The notes: generated from the sequence alone by a model not told the origin. Shown: positions 21,421 through 31,265, counted from the stretch's first letter. The stretch: DNA of 64,000 nt from Pseudomonas guariconensis (GCF_015680235.1 NZ_JADLJL010000008.1:1-64000), one strand, 5' to 3'. A program made the numbers and translations.

Positions 21421-21825
21421 ACGTTCGCCCGGGTTGGGTGGGGTAGGGCGTTCCGGGCGCGACCATATCCACAGGTTACCCAGGGCCATGCCGCCGATGG
21501 CCAGGAAGACCGGCCAACGGGCCTCCAGGAACACCAGCATCAGACCGGCGCACAGCAGCATGCTGAGGGTGGCGCTGACCTTGGCCCGGCGCTGGATCAC
21601 CTTGCCATTGCGCCAGTTGTACAGGATCGGCCCGAACAGGCGATGGTTTTCCAGCCAGGCGCTCAGGCGGGGGGAACTGCGGGTGGCGGCCCAGGCCGCG
21701 AGCAGGATGAACTCGGTGGTCGGCAGGCCGGGGATGACGATGGCCACGAGGCCGATGCCCAGGCTGACGTAAGCAAGGAGTGCGAACAACAGGCGGGACA
21801 GTTTGGAGCGGGCAGGTCGGGTCAT
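21400..21825 (-). CDS. YbaN (DUF454) family membrane protein
   Basis: A 141-residue inner-membrane protein of the DUF454/YbaN family, role unknown. The family signature GIVAIVIPGLPTTEFILLAAWAATRSSPRL-like block lies at about residues 22-54, followed by WLENHRLFGPILYNWRNGKVI. Three or four short membrane helices are seen (about residues 12-30, 36-48, 82-100 and 103-118). The 3' end overlaps the arcD paralogue by 21 bp tail to tail, so the two genes cannot both have terminators in between. Confidence 0.85.
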   Translation of the reverse strand: MTRPARSKLSRLLFALLAYVSLGIGLVAIVIPGLPTTEFILLAAWAATRSSPRLSAWLENHRLFGPILYNWRNGKVIQRRAKVSATLSMLLCAGLMLVFLEARWPVFLAIGGMALGNLWIWSRPERPTPPNPGERSQAQHS

Positions 21826-21876
21826 GGTCTCACTGCAGGGAAGGGCCCGACCGCCTAGGCGGCCGGGTGAAGCGTG

Positions 21877-22467
21877 TCAGGCCAGTGCAGCATCGGCGGC
21901 ATAGGCATGCTTGAGCAGCTCGGTGAAACGTTCGAAGGCCGCGACCGCGCCACGTTCGGCAGCGGCGTCTTCCTCGGGCGACAGCTCAAGGCCATCGAGA
22001 ATCCGGGTGAACTGCTTCCAGCCTTCGGCGCGGCCACCTTCCGGCTCGCCCAGGTGACGGGCACCGAAACTGTCGGACAGCTCCAGGGCCACGGCACGCT
22101 TGATCAGGAACGCGGCGCCCAGTTTGGAGCCTTCGGAGACGAAGATCCAGCCCAAGGCCTGGCCGAGGGTGGGGTTGTGCAGTGCGCCGGGTACCCGGGC
22201 GGGCACCTCGGTATCCAGGTCGGCCAGGTCCAGGCGGGCTTGCTCGGCACGGCAGCGGGCGGCCAGGTCGGGAAAGATGGCGATCAGTTTCGGGTCGTTG
22301 TACAGCGCCTGCAGCTCGGACTGGAACAGGTACTGGGCAACCACGAAGCGGGCGAAGCTTTCGCGGCTGTCGAATGGCTTGTGCGATTTGACCAGGGCGT
22401 CCAGCTCGGTGTGAGGGGCGTGGGTGACCTGGTTCAGGCGTTGCGAACGCAGGGAAGTGGCGGTCAT
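21877..22467 (-). CDS. hemO: Heme oxygenase (biliverdin-producing, HemO/PigA type)
   Basis: A 196-residue bacterial heme oxygenase that opens heme to release iron, CO and biliverdin. The proximal histidine is in the N-terminal segment THAPHTELDALV (about residue 16-19). The distal helix Gly motif is in LGWIFVSEGSKLGAAFL, as in the PigA/HemO family. Cytoplasmic. It lies downstream of the HasR-like receptor on the same strand, separated by a 40-bp hairpin, so iron from imported heme is freed by the neighbouring enzyme. AAGGACC precedes the ATG. Which biliverdin isomer is made cannot be told. Confidence 0.92.
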   Translation of the reverse strand: MTATSLRSQRLNQVTHAPHTELDALVKSHKPFDSRESFARFVVAQYLFQSELQALYNDPKLIAIFPDLAARCRAEQARLDLADLDTEVPARVPGALHNPTLGQALGWIFVSEGSKLGAAFLIKRAVALELSDSFGARHLGEPEGGRAEGWKQFTRILDGLELSPEEDAAAERGAVAAFERFTELLKHAYAADAALA

Positions 22468-22575
22468 GGTAGGTCCTTGGGAAATTGGGCTCTAGTGACA
22501 AGACGAACGAGGTAGTGGCTGGACGTAAAAATTCTGTTCGAGCAGGAGGGCGTACCTCTGTGGGGGGGTGTTGTT

Positions 22576-22615
22576 TGTGAGATCGAGCGCCGCCCGCGCG
22601 GCGCTCGATCTCACA
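22576..22615. repeat. 40-bp perfect hairpin (palindromic repeat)
   Basis: Arms of 18 bp (22576-22593 and 22598-22615) are exact complements around CCGC. The arm is TGTGAGATCGAGCGCCGC. It lies between hasR and hemO. The same core recurs at 61180-61221, which shows that it is a dispersed repeat distinct from the common REP. Confidence 0.9.
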
Positions 22616-22642
22616 GGCACCCAGGCCGCTGCGCCGAACGGA

Positions 22643-25231
22643 TCAGATATCCCACACCAGGTTGATGGCGAAGTTACGCCCTGGTGCTGTCAGGCGGTCG
22701 AGGTTGGCCGGCTGGGTCACGGCAGCTTCGCCCTGGCCGTCGTAGCGGCGTACCGAGTCCCACTGCCAGTACTTCTTGTCGGTGAGGTTGTACAGGCCGG
22801 CATTGACCGTGAGGTCGTCGGTCACCTTGTAGAAGCCGCTCAGGTCCAGCACGCCGTAGCCTGGCGTACGGAACTTCGAGCTCTGGCCGTCCGGGGCGAA
22901 GAAGGTGCTGTCGTCGACACGGGTCTTGCGCTTGACCAGGGTCCAGCTCACCAGGCCGCCGTAGTTCGGCTGCTCGTAACCCAGCCCGAACACGCCGGTC
23001 AGCGGGTTGACCGAGTTCAGCGGCTGGCCACTGTCGTCGTTGCGGCCATGGGCATAGGCGATCGAGCCTTGGGTGTACAGGCCCTGCGGCGCGCCGAAGT
23101 GGTCGAGGTTCAGGCGGCCCTTGACCTCGGCACCCTTGATGGTGGCGTGCCTGATGTTGTTGGCCTGATAGGTGGGCAGCAGGTCCAGGCTCTTGACCGC
23201 GTCTTCGTCGATGAAATCACGGTACTTGTTGTAGAACACCGCGACATCGAAGTTACCCGCCTCGAAGTTGCCACGCAGGCCGGTTTCATAGCTCTTGCTC
23301 TTTTCAGGCTCCAGGTTCGGGTTGCCCTGGACGCTATAGCCCAGCTCGGCGTTTTCGAAGCGACCATACATGGCCTTGGCCGTCGGCGTGCGGAAGCCTT
23401 CGGCGTACTGGCCATACCAGGTGTAGTTGTCATCGAAGGCGTAGGTGATACCCAGCTTGGGCGACAGGCGATGCCACTTCTTGGCCGAGTCGTCGACGTT
23501 TTGCGCGCTGCCGCTGCCGTTCTCCAGACCACGCAGGAATTCGTCCGTCATCTTCGGCTTCATGCGGGTGTAGTCATAGCGTGCACCGGGGAGGAAGGTC
23601 CAATCGTTCCAGCGGATTTCGTCCTGGACAAAGAGGCTGTAGGTATTGACCGTCGGGTCCGGGAAGTCGCTGACGAGCACCTGCCCATCCTTCGGGCTGT
23701 CCGCGCCTTCGGCAGGGCAGTCTCTGCCGACGGCCAGGCAGGTGCCGGCACCACTGCGTGAGCCGGCCACTTCCTGATGCTTGAGGGTCGTGCCATAGGT
23801 CAGCAGGTGGTCGGTTTCACCCAGGCTGAATGCTTTGTCCAGCTGGGCGTCGAAGACCCACTTGCGATCCTTGTAGGTCGTGTTGCGCGTGCGCAAGACT
23901 TCACGCGCCCCGGGCACATAGAGCTCCTCGGTGTTCTGATCGGTCTTGGCGACCTGGTAGTTCAAGCTCCACTTCACATGGTCGGCCACCAGGCTATCGA
24001 GCCCGAACTCATGGTTGATGCCGAAACGCTCACGGGTAATGGTGTCGTTACTGGTACGCGCACGGTACATGTTCGAAGCGCCCCAGCCAGGGATGAAAGG
24101 ACCGCCTACCGCACTGAGGATGTTCTGGTCGCGATCGTCCTTGTAGCGCTCGTAGGTCAAGCCCAGGCGTGCGTCATCGGCATAGTTCCAGCCCAACTTG
24201 GCCAGTACGTTGGTGGTGCGTGCGTCCACCGGGTTGGCCTTGGTGCGGTCCAGGCCGGTGCCGCCGTGCTCGCCGTAGGATTCGGTTTCGTGGCCGTTGC
24301 GCTGGCTCAGGTGCAGCAGGCCGTCGAAGTCGCCCTGGCGGCCGGCGACGGTGGCAGAGGTCAACCAGCTTTCATCGGCGGAGCTGTAGCCGGTCTTCAG
24401 GCGGGCACCGACGTCCTTGCCGGGCTTGATGATGTCGTCTGGATCGAGGGTGAAGTAGCTCACCGCACCGCCAATCGCGTTGCTGCCATACAGCACCGAC
24501 GCCGGGCCGCGCAGGATTTCCACGCGCTTGACGATTTCCGGGTCGACGTAGTTGCGTTGGGTTTGCGCGTAGGGGCCGTAGAAGAAACTGTCCGGGATGG
24601 AGACGCCGTCGACCTGGGTCAGGATGCGTTCGCGGTCGATGCCGCGAATGTTGAAACCATTCAAACCGCTGCGCTGGCCGGTGCCGGCCACCGATACGCC
24701 GGGCTCGTAGCGCACCATGTCCTGGATGTTGTTGACGTTCTGCCGGTCCAGCTGTTGGCGGGTTTGCACTGTCACGGTGCTCGGTACCTGGCTGACGTCC
24801 TGAGCGCTGCGGGTGGCACTGACCGTCAGCTGCTGCAGGGCGATGGCGTTGCCCGTCATCTGGCGCTCCAGCACCACGTTGCCATTGCCGATGGTGCGGA
24901 ATTTGAGCCCGGTTCCTTGCAGCAGGCGGTGCAGCGCCGCTTCCGGTGCCAACGAGCCCCGCACGCCTGGCGACGAAACGCCCTCGGCCACCTCGGCGCT
25001 AAAGCCGACCTGCCAGCCAGTGACCTGGCTGAACGCATTGATTGCAGCGACCAAGGGTTGCTGGTCGATGGCGAAGCGGTAGTCGCCCATGCGTGGGCTG
25101 CTGGCCTGGGCCGGTTCCGCGGCCAGTGCCGGCAGGCTGCAGGCGCCGCTGGCGAGCAGGGCGAGGGTCAGCAGGGACAATTGCCCCATGCGGCGGGACG
25201 GGTTGGATGGGCGAGTTGAACCTGTGGACAT
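22643..25231 (-). CDS. hasR: TonB-dependent heme/hemophore receptor with signalling domain (HasR-like)
   Basis: An 862-residue outer-membrane receptor. A signal peptide (about 1-38) is followed by a secretin/TonB short N-terminal signalling domain (about 50-115, YRFAIDQQPLVAAINAFSQVTG), a TonB box-like ALQQLTVSATRS, the plug (about 135-260) and a 22-strand barrel that ends in VWDI. FRTPTAKAMYGRF and NPNLEPEKSKSYETGLRG are conserved in heme/hemoglobin receptors. The signalling domain fits surface signalling to the upstream FecR and ECF sigma factor. No hasA hemophore gene is in the window, so the ligand could be free heme or hemoproteins. Confidence 0.9.
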   Translation of the reverse strand: MSTGSTRPSNPSRRMGQLSLLTLALLASGACSLPALAAEPAQASSPRMGDYRFAIDQQPLVAAINAFSQVTGWQVGFSAEVAEGVSSPGVRGSLAPEAALHRLLQGTGLKFRTIGNGNVVLERQMTGNAIALQQLTVSATRSAQDVSQVPSTVTVQTRQQLDRQNVNNIQDMVRYEPGVSVAGTGQRSGLNGFNIRGIDRERILTQVDGVSIPDSFFYGPYAQTQRNYVDPEIVKRVEILRGPASVLYGSNAIGGAVSYFTLDPDDIIKPGKDVGARLKTGYSSADESWLTSATVAGRQGDFDGLLHLSQRNGHETESYGEHGGTGLDRTKANPVDARTTNVLAKLGWNYADDARLGLTYERYKDDRDQNILSAVGGPFIPGWGASNMYRARTSNDTITRERFGINHEFGLDSLVADHVKWSLNYQVAKTDQNTEELYVPGAREVLRTRNTTYKDRKWVFDAQLDKAFSLGETDHLLTYGTTLKHQEVAGSRSGAGTCLAVGRDCPAEGADSPKDGQVLVSDFPDPTVNTYSLFVQDEIRWNDWTFLPGARYDYTRMKPKMTDEFLRGLENGSGSAQNVDDSAKKWHRLSPKLGITYAFDDNYTWYGQYAEGFRTPTAKAMYGRFENAELGYSVQGNPNLEPEKSKSYETGLRGNFEAGNFDVAVFYNKYRDFIDEDAVKSLDLLPTYQANNIRHATIKGAEVKGRLNLDHFGAPQGLYTQGSIAYAHGRNDDSGQPLNSVNPLTGVFGLGYEQPNYGGLVSWTLVKRKTRVDDSTFFAPDGQSSKFRTPGYGVLDLSGFYKVTDDLTVNAGLYNLTDKKYWQWDSVRRYDGQGEAAVTQPANLDRLTAPGRNFAINLVWDI

Positions 25232-25357
25232 CGAAGGCGCTCCCTGACGCGCGAACTGTTATAGGTGATGGCTGTTCTCGTTTTCGAACAAGAATCAGTC
25301 GCATTGGCTATAACGAGACGGACGAAGGGCGGCAATCGCGTAAAAAAAACCAGCAGA

Positions 25358-26320
25358 TCAGTTGAGGATCACCAGTGCCGGATACTCATGCAGCTGTGCC
25401 GAGGTGATGTGGGCGAGGGCGCGCAGGGTTTCCAGCGGCTGGTCGAGGCGGTAGTTGCCGGTCACCGCGACGTGGTCGAGGTTTGCGTTGCGGTTGATGA
25501 TCCAGCCTGGGTAGTAGCGCCGGACTTCGGCCAGTACCTGGCTCAATGGGCAATTTTCGAACACCAGGCGGCCATCGACCCAGGCAAGGTCCTTGCGCAG
25601 GTCGGCACGTTGACGCGTGCCAAAACCCTGGGCCCCCACGCTGATGCTGTCGCCGGCACTGAGGCGAATGCGTTGATCGCTGGCCGCCTGCAGGTCGATA
25701 TCGCCGCGCTGCACCCTGACCTGGGCCTGGCCGTCGAGGTAACGAACGGCGAAATCGGTGTCGCTCGCCTGCGCCCGCAAGGGGCCGGCCTGGACTTCCA
25801 GAGGCTCAAGGGTATTGCCGGGGACCTGGAAATAGGCTTCGCCCTGGAGCAGGCGGGCGACCTGGCGGCCATTGTGCAGGTCGCTGGCGAAGGCCGAGTC
25901 GGTGTTGAGCAGCACCTTGGCGCCATCGCCCAACTGCAGGCGCTGGCGTTCGCCGACCACCGTCAGATGGTCGGCCTGTAGGCGTACAGGCAGGTTGCCG
26001 AAGGTGAACAGCCCGACCAGCAGCACGGCGGCGGTGGCCAGGGGTTTCCAGTGGGCGCGCAGGCGACCGCCCACGGAACGGCGCCGGGTGTGGTGCAGTT
26101 GCGCAGCGGCCTGGCGCAGTGGCGCACCGTTCCACAGGGCCTCGGCTTCGACATAGGCCTCGGCGTTTTCCGCAGCTGCGCCCAGCCAGGCCTCGAAGGC
26201 TTGGGTGTCCTCTTCGCTGGCGCATTGCAGGCGCACCAGCCAGTCCAGCGCTTCGTCCATGGCGCGGGCACGGGCATCAGGCTCGGCAGGCGACGGGCCA
26301 GGGGCAGGGCTGTCAGTCAC
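25358..26320 (-). CDS. FecR-family anti-sigma regulator (HasS-like)
   Basis: A 320-residue transmembrane regulator that relays receptor occupancy to the ECF sigma factor. The N-terminal cytoplasmic part has the DUF4880-like motif ALDWLVRLQCASEEDTQAFEAWL. One membrane helix follows (about residues 95-113) and then the periplasmic FecR domain (QRLQLGDGAKVLLNTDSAFA...). The C-terminal STN-like segment ends the chain. The GTG start at 26320 is preferred because AAGGA lies 6 nt upstream; an ATG at 26374 would add 18 residues. It lies 93 bp after the sigma gene. Confidence 0.88.
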   Translation of the reverse strand: MTDSPAPGPSPAEPDARARAMDEALDWLVRLQCASEEDTQAFEAWLGAAAENAEAYVEAEALWNGAPLRQAAAQLHHTRRRSVGGRLRAHWKPLATAAVLLVGLFTFGNLPVRLQADHLTVVGERQRLQLGDGAKVLLNTDSAFASDLHNGRQVARLLQGEAYFQVPGNTLEPLEVQAGPLRAQASDTDFAVRYLDGQAQVRVQRGDIDLQAASDQRIRLSAGDSISVGAQGFGTRQRADLRKDLAWVDGRLVFENCPLSQVLAEVRRYYPGWIINRNANLDHVAVTGNYRLDQPLETLRALAHITSAQLHEYPALVILN

Positions 26321-26413
26321 GGAGAATCCTTGCTGTAGGTCTTTTCGCAAATGATCAAGGCTGCGGTGAAGCAAGGCAAGGGCTTTGCCTGGACCGGCCG
26401 GCGAGTGGTCGGC

Positions 26414-26926
26414 TCACTTGAGGCGGTCGGCCACGCCAATGCAAATGGCCATGATCAGTTTCAGTTCCTTCTGTACCGTGCTGGCCGAGACGTTCAATTG
26501 TTCGGCGATTTCCAGGTAGCTGGCGCCGTGCAGGCGACTGAGGATGAAGATGCGTTGCTGGCGCGGTGTCAATTGGCCGAGGCTGACGCTCAAGCGCTCG
26601 AGCAACTGCTCGGCATGGGCGGCATCCTCGTTGCTGGTGGTGGGGGCGGCGACGTTGTGCAGGATGTCGTCAGGGACGTCCTCGACCAAGGTACGTGCCT
26701 GCACACGGCGGGCGCGCAGGTGATCCAGGGCGAGATTGCGCGCGGTCTGGAACACGAACGGCTCCAGGTGCTCGATCGGCCGCTCGCCCAGGGCGCGGGT
26801 GACGCGAAGGTAGGTTTCCTGCAACAGATCCTCGGCGGTGCTGGGGTTGCCCACCATGCGTTGCAGCGTACGCAACAGCGTGAGGCGCTGGGTGACGAAG
26901 ACTGTGTTGAACCGGGACTGACTCAC
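26414..26926 (-). CDS. ECF sigma factor of the FecI/HasI group
   Basis: A 170-residue ECF sigma factor. Region 2 (about residues 10-80) contains EDLLQETYLRVTRA and LFPFVFQTARNLALDHLRARR-like blocks. Region 4 (about 110-165) contains LTPRQQRIFILSRLHGASYLEIAEQLNVSASTVQKELKLIM. The start codon is GTG (MSQSRFNTVF). A Fur box lies 25-44 bp upstream, so expression should rise when iron is scarce. With the FecR protein and signalling receptor it forms a complete cell-surface signalling cascade for heme uptake. Confidence 0.92.
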   Translation of the reverse strand: MSQSRFNTVFVTQRLTLLRTLQRMVGNPSTAEDLLQETYLRVTRALGERPIEHLEPFVFQTARNLALDHLRARRVQARTLVEDVPDDILHNVAAPTTSNEDAAHAEQLLERLSVSLGQLTPRQQRIFILSRLHGASYLEIAEQLNVSASTVQKELKLIMAICIGVADRLK

Positions 26927-26950
26927 GGGAAAACCTGACCGATAGGAAGC

Positions 26951-26970
26951 GAATGATAATGCTTATCATC
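26951..26970. promoter_or_regulatory. Fur box upstream of the ECF sigma gene
   Basis: GAATGATAATGCTTATCATC contains the inverted repeat TGATAA-TGC-TTATCA and closely resembles the 19-bp Fur consensus. It is 25 bp upstream of the GTG start and so would overlap the promoter. Confidence 0.85.
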
Positions 26971-27006
26971 CGCTCTGTTGGTCAAGTCTAATCTGTAATC
27001 ACATTG

Positions 27007-27150
27007 CCAGGCGGTGGTGATATCAGGCCCGGCCCAATCGCGGGACAAGCCCGCCCACAGGCCCGGCTAGCAATCTGTAGGAGCGGGCTTGCCCCGCGAT
27101 CAAGGGCGAAGCCCTTACCAGGCGACGCGATATCAGGCCCGGCCCAATTG
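27007..27150. repeat. REP cluster with 20-bp direct repeat downstream of gap
   Basis: The direct repeat GATATCAGGCCCGGCCCAAT occurs at 27019-27038 and 27129-27148, each preceded by CCAGGCG. Between them are two facing REP cores (27039-27060, 27077-27103). The block fills most of the gap between the gap gene and the heme cluster. A related sequence occurs near 59400. Confidence 0.8.
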
Positions 27151-27205
27151 CAGTCCCCACAGTCGCCACGTGTTCGCTGCGCGACAGTGCAGCTCGACAC
27201 CGCGA

Positions 27206-28207
27206 TCAGCGGGCGTTGCACAACGCCAGGCAGTTATCCAGCATGCGGTTGGAGAAGCCCCATTCGTTGTCGTACCAGGCCAGTACCTTGAGCATCCGCC
27301 CGTTGGCCCGGGTATGGTTGGCATCGAAGATCGACGACAGCGGGTTATGGTTGAAGTCGCACGACACCAGCGGCAAGGCGTTGTAGCCCAGTATCCGGGA
27401 GTGCCGGCTGGCCTCGAGGAACAGCTGGTTGACCTGCTCGGCACTGACGTCGCGCTTGAGGTTGACGGTCAGGTCCACCAGCGACACATTGATCACCGGC
27501 ACCCGCACGGCCATGCCGGTGAGCTTGCCGGCCAGCTCCGGCAGTACCAGGCCTACGGCCTCGGCGGCGCCGGTCTTGCTCGGGATCATCGACTGGGTGG
27601 CCGAACGCGCCCGGTAAGGATCGCTGTGGTAGACGTCGGTGAGCACCTGGTCGTTGGTATAGGCGTGGATGGTGGTCATCAAACCTTGCTCGATGCCGAA
27701 CTCGCGGTGCAGCACCTGGGCGATCGGCGCCAGGCAGTTGGTGGTGCAGGAGGCGTTGGAGATGATCTGGTGCGAAGCCTTCAGCGTGTCATGGTTGACC
27801 CCGTAGACCACCGTGGCATCGGCGCCCTTGGCCGGTGCCGAGACGATCACCTTGCGCGCCCCGGCGGCCAGGTGGGCGGCGGCCTTGGCGCGGTCGGTGA
27901 ACAGGCCGGTGCATTCGAACACCACATCCACGCCCTCGGCCTTCCACGGCAGCTCCGCCGGGTTGCGGATGGCGCTGACCGAGATGCGGTCGCCGTTGAC
28001 CGTCAGGCTCTCCTGGTCGGCCTCCACACTGGCTTCGAACGTGCCGTGCACGCTGTCGTACTTGAGCAGATGGGCGTTCATCGCGCTGTCGCCCAGGTCA
28101 TTGATGGCGACGACCTGCAGGTCCTGGCGGTAGCCTTGGGTATAGAGTGCGCGCAGGACGTTGCGTCCGATGCGGCCAAATCCATTGATCGCGATGCGAA
28201 GGGTCAT
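27206..28207 (-). CDS. gap: Glyceraldehyde-3-phosphate dehydrogenase, type I
   Basis: A 333-residue GAPDH. The NAD fold is [16 protein letters not shown] (residues 6-21) and the catalytic cysteine lies in [13 protein letters not shown] (about residue 152). It acts just below the Entner-Doudoroff split and is divergent from edd in the HexR-controlled glucose regulon. AGAGG lies upstream of the ATG. The adjacency to edd and the HexR-like operators in the 265-bp gap indicate the glucose-inducible catabolic copy. Confidence 0.97.
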   Translation of the reverse strand: MTLRIAINGFGRIGRNVLRALYTQGYRQDLQVVAINDLGDSAMNAHLLKYDSVHGTFEASVEADQESLTVNGDRISVSAIRNPAELPWKAEGVDVVFECTGLFTDRAKAAAHLAAGARKVIVSAPAKGADATVVYGVNHDTLKASHQIISNASCTTNCLAPIAQVLHREFGIEQGLMTTIHAYTNDQVLTDVYHSDPYRARSATQSMIPSKTGAAEAVGLVLPELAGKLTGMAVRVPVINVSLVDLTVNLKRDVSAEQVNQLFLEASRHSRILGYNALPLVSCDFNHNPLSSIFDANHTRANGRMLKVLAWYDNEWGFSNRMLDNCLALCNAR

Positions 28208-28270
28208 GGCATTACCTCTGGCGGTCCGGGTGAAGCCGTGGCAAAAAAGGTGACTTCACTGAAACGGTTT

Positions 28271-28286
28271 TGTTATTGGAATTACA
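28271..28286. promoter_or_regulatory. HexR-like operator, gap side
   Basis: A 16-bp imperfect palindrome TGTTATTGGAATTACA, inside a TTGT-N10-ACAA context (28270-28287), closely related to the hexR-zwf palindrome at 41280. It lies 64 bp upstream of the gap start. HexR is known to repress gap and edd in Pseudomonas and is released by 2-keto-3-deoxy-6-phosphogluconate. Confidence 0.6.
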
Positions 28287-28334
28287 AGATTATTCCTCGC
28301 AGGATAGAAAACAAGCCTTTTTGATGGCAGTATT

Positions 28335-28349
28335 TTGTTAAACCTACAA
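28335..28349. promoter_or_regulatory. HexR-like operator, edd side
   Basis: TTGTTAAACCTACAA fits the TTGT-N7/8-ACAA description of P. putida HexR sites (from memory of published work). It lies 124 bp upstream of edd. Confidence 0.6.
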
Positions 28350-28472
28350 CGAGTGGTCGGGCAGACCGCCCCGTGATCGCGTCAGGCCCCCTTACCTTGA
28401 GCCTAGGCCGCAATCGTTTGGAGGGGAAATGCCCGAAGACGCCACCCCCACAGTTAGCCTGGAGTCCAGTAC

Positions 28473-30299
28473 ATGCATCCGCGCATCCTTGAGGTCACCG
28501 AACGGTTGGTCGAACGCAGCCGTGCCACCCGTGAACGCTACCTGGAGCTGATTCGCGGCGCGGCCAGCGATGGCCCCATGCGTGCCAGCCTGCAGTGTGC
28601 GAACTTCGCCCATGGCGTGGCCGGCTGCGGCGCCCAGGACAAGCAAAGCCTGCGGATGATGAACGCCGCCAACGTGGCCATCGTCTCGGCGTACAACGAC
28701 ATGCTCTCGGCCCACCAGCCGTACCAGCACTTCCCGGAGCAGATCAAACAGGCCCTGCGTGAGATCGGTTCGGTCGGCCAGTTCGCGGGTGGTGTGCCGG
28801 CCATGTGCGACGGCGTCACCCAGGGCGAGCCGGGCATGGAGCTGGCCATCGCCAGTCGTGAGGTAATCGCCCTGTCCACGGCCATCGCGCTGTCGCACAA
28901 CATGTTCGATGCGGCGTTGATGCTGGGTATCTGCGACAAGATCGTCCCCGGCCTGATGATGGGCGCCCTGCGCTTTGGCCACCTGCCGACCATCTTCGTG
29001 CCAGGTGGGCCGATGCCGTCGGGCATCTCCAACAAGGAAAAGGCTGACGTGCGCCAGCGCTACGCCGAGGGCAAGGCCAGCCGCGAGGAGTTGCTGGAGT
29101 CGGAGATGAAGTCCTACCACAGCCCGGGTACCTGTACCTTCTACGGTACGGCCAACACCAACCAGCTGGTGATGGAAGTGATGGGCCTGCATCTACCGGG
29201 TGCTTCGTTCGTCAACCCCTATACCCCGCTGCGCGATGCCCTGACCGCCGAAGCGGCGCAGCAGGTCACGCGCATGACCAAGGCCAGCGGCAGCTTCATG
29301 CCACTGGGCGAGATCGTCGATGAAAAGGCCCTGGTCAACGCCATTGTCGCCCTGCACTCCACCGGGGGCTCCACCAACCATACCCTGCACATCCCGGCCA
29401 TCGCCCAGGCCGCGGGTATCCAGCTGACCTGGCAGGACATGGCGGACCTGTCCGAGGTGGTGCCGACCCTGTCCCACGTCTACCCCAACGGCAAGGCCGA
29501 CATCAACCATTTCCAGGCCGCCGGTGGCATGGCCTTCCTCATTCGCGAACTGCTCGACGCCGGGCTCCTGCACGAAGACGTCAATACGGTGGCTGGCCAC
29601 GGCCTGCGCCGCTACACCCAGGAGCCGTTCCTGGAAGAAGGCAAGCTGGTCTGGCGTGAAGGCCCACGCCAGAGCCTGGACGAGAGTATCCTGCGCCCGG
29701 TGGCGCGGCCGTTCTCGGCCGAAGGTGGCCTGCGAGTGATGAACGGTAACCTTGGCCGGGGCGTCATGAAGGTGTCTGCCGTGGCGCCGGAGCATCAGGT
29801 GGTGGAAGCGCCGGCGCGGGTATTCCATGACCAGCAATCGTTGGCCGATGCCTTCAAGGCCGGCGAGCTGGAGCGTGACTTCGTCGCGGTGGTGCGGTTC
29901 CAGGGCCCGCGTTGCAACGGCATGCCCGAGCTGCACAAGCTGACCCCATTCCTGGGCGTGCTGCAGGACCGCGGCTACAAGGTCGCACTGGTGACCGACG
30001 GGCGGATGTCCGGCGCTTCAGGCAAGATCCCGGCCGCGATCCACGTCTGCCCGGAGGCCTATGACGGCGGCCCGCTGGCGCGGGTGCGCGATGGTGATAT
30101 CGTGCGGGTCGACGGTGTCGAAGGCACGCTGCAGATCATGGTGTCGGCCGAAGAGCTGGCAACCCGCGACCTGCCCACGGCCCCCCAGGGCAACGACCTG
30201 GGCATGGGGCGCGAGCTGTTCGGCTTCATGCGTGTGGCGTTCAGCTCGGCCGAGCAGGGCGCCAGCGCCTTCACCTCGGCGTTGGAGCAGCTCAAATGA
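28473..30299 (+). CDS. edd: 6-Phosphogluconate dehydratase
   Basis: A 608-residue iron-sulfur dehydratase of the IlvD/Edd family that makes 2-keto-3-deoxy-6-phosphogluconate, the first Entner-Doudoroff step. Conserved cluster-region motifs include [20 protein letters not shown] (about residue 107) and [14 protein letters not shown] (about 212). The C-terminal half has [23 protein letters not shown] lies 8 nt before the ATG. It overlaps glk by 4 bp (ATGA), so the genes are coupled. First gene of edd-glk-gltR-gtrS, under HexR control. Confidence 0.97.
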   Translation: MHPRILEVTERLVERSRATRERYLELIRGAASDGPMRASLQCANFAHGVAGCGAQDKQSLRMMNAANVAIVSAYNDMLSAHQPYQHFPEQIKQALREIGSVGQFAGGVPAMCDGVTQGEPGMELAIASREVIALSTAIALSHNMFDAALMLGICDKIVPGLMMGALRFGHLPTIFVPGGPMPSGISNKEKADVRQRYAEGKASREELLESEMKSYHSPGTCTFYGTANTNQLVMEVMGLHLPGASFVNPYTPLRDALTAEAAQQVTRMTKASGSFMPLGEIVDEKALVNAIVALHSTGGSTNHTLHIPAIAQAAGIQLTWQDMADLSEVVPTLSHVYPNGKADINHFQAAGGMAFLIRELLDAGLLHEDVNTVAGHGLRRYTQEPFLEEGKLVWREGPRQSLDESILRPVARPFSAEGGLRVMNGNLGRGVMKVSAVAPEHQVVEAPARVFHDQQSLADAFKAGELERDFVAVVRFQGPRCNGMPELHKLTPFLGVLQDRGYKVALVTDGRMSGASGKIPAAIHVCPEAYDGGPLARVRDGDIVRVDGVEGTLQIMVSAEELATRDLPTAPQGNDLGMGRELFGFMRVAFSSAEQGASAFTSALEQLK

Positions 30300-31255
30300 A
30301 GGCTTTGCTGGTTGGCGACATCGGTGGCACCAACGCGCGCTTCGGCCTGTGGCACGACAACCAGCTGCAGGCCGTGCAGGTCCTGGCGACCGCCGACTAC
30401 ACCAACCCCGAGCAGGCCATTGAGGCCTACCTCGCCGGGCAAGGTATTCCCCGCGGTGGCCTGGCCGCCGTATGCCTGGCGGTGGCGGGGCCGGTCAGCG
30501 GCGACGAGTTCCGCTTCACCAACAACCACTGGCGCCTGAGCCGCAGTGCCTTTTGCCGGGCCCTGCAGGTCGAGCGCCTGCTGTTGATCAATGATTTCAG
30601 CGCCATGGCCCTGGGCATGACACGCCTGCAGGACGGCGAATATCGCCAGGTCTGCGCGGGCACGGCCGACCCCGCTCGGCCGGCCCTGGTCATCGGCCCC
30701 GGTACCGGGCTGGGCGTGGGTAGCCTGTTGCGCCTGGACAACCAGCACTGGCTGGCCTTGCCGGGGGAGGGCGGGCATGTCGACCTGCCGGTGGGCAACG
30801 CACGCGAGGCCGCGATCCACCAGCAGATCCACGGGCAAATCGGCCATGTCAGCGCCGAAACGGTGCTCAGTGGCGGTGGTCTGGTGCGCCTGTACCAGGC
30901 CATGTGCGCACTCGATGGGGACACACCCAGACACAAGACCCCGGCGCAGATCACCGATGCCGCTCTAGGCGGCGAACCCCGAGCGCTGGCGGTGGTCGAG
31001 CAGTTCTGCCGCTTCCTTGGGCGAGTCGCTGGTAACAATGTCCTGACCCTCGGTGCCCGGGGCGGCGTCTATATTGTCGGCGGCGTGATCCCGCGTTTTG
31101 CCGAGTTGTTCCTGCGCAGCGGCTTTGCCGCGAGCTTTGCCGACAAGGGCTGCATGAGCGGGTATTTCGACGGGGTGCCGGTGTGGCTGGTGACGGCGGA
31201 GTTTTCCGGGTTGCTGGGGGCAGGCGTCGCGTTGCAGCAGGCGTTGGATCATTGA
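30296..31255 (+). CDS. glk: Glucokinase
   Basis: A 319-residue glucokinase of the proteobacterial Glk (ROK-distinct) family. The phosphate-binding motif is [14 protein letters not shown] (residues 6-19), the catalytic Asp region [12 protein letters not shown], and the second nucleotide site [13 protein letters not shown]. It phosphorylates the glucose imported by the GtsABCD system encoded downstream. Start overlaps the edd stop (ATGA). A REP pair separates it from the response-regulator gene. Confidence 0.96.
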   Translation: MKALLVGDIGGTNARFGLWHDNQLQAVQVLATADYTNPEQAIEAYLAGQGIPRGGLAAVCLAVAGPVSGDEFRFTNNHWRLSRSAFCRALQVERLLLINDFSAMALGMTRLQDGEYRQVCAGTADPARPALVIGPGTGLGVGSLLRLDNQHWLALPGEGGHVDLPVGNAREAAIHQQIHGQIGHVSAETVLSGGGLVRLYQAMCALDGDTPRHKTPAQITDAALGGEPRALAVVEQFCRFLGRVAGNNVLTLGARGGVYIVGGVIPRFAELFLRSGFAASFADKGCMSGYFDGVPVWLVTAEFSGLLGAGVALQQALDH

Positions 31256-31265
31256 GCCAAGGTCA

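Noticed and set aside
25232..25357. Fur box or ECF promoter directly before hasR
   Set aside because: Some AT-rich dyads (near 25280-25320) are visible, but no convincing 19-bp Fur match or FecI-type promoter was found.
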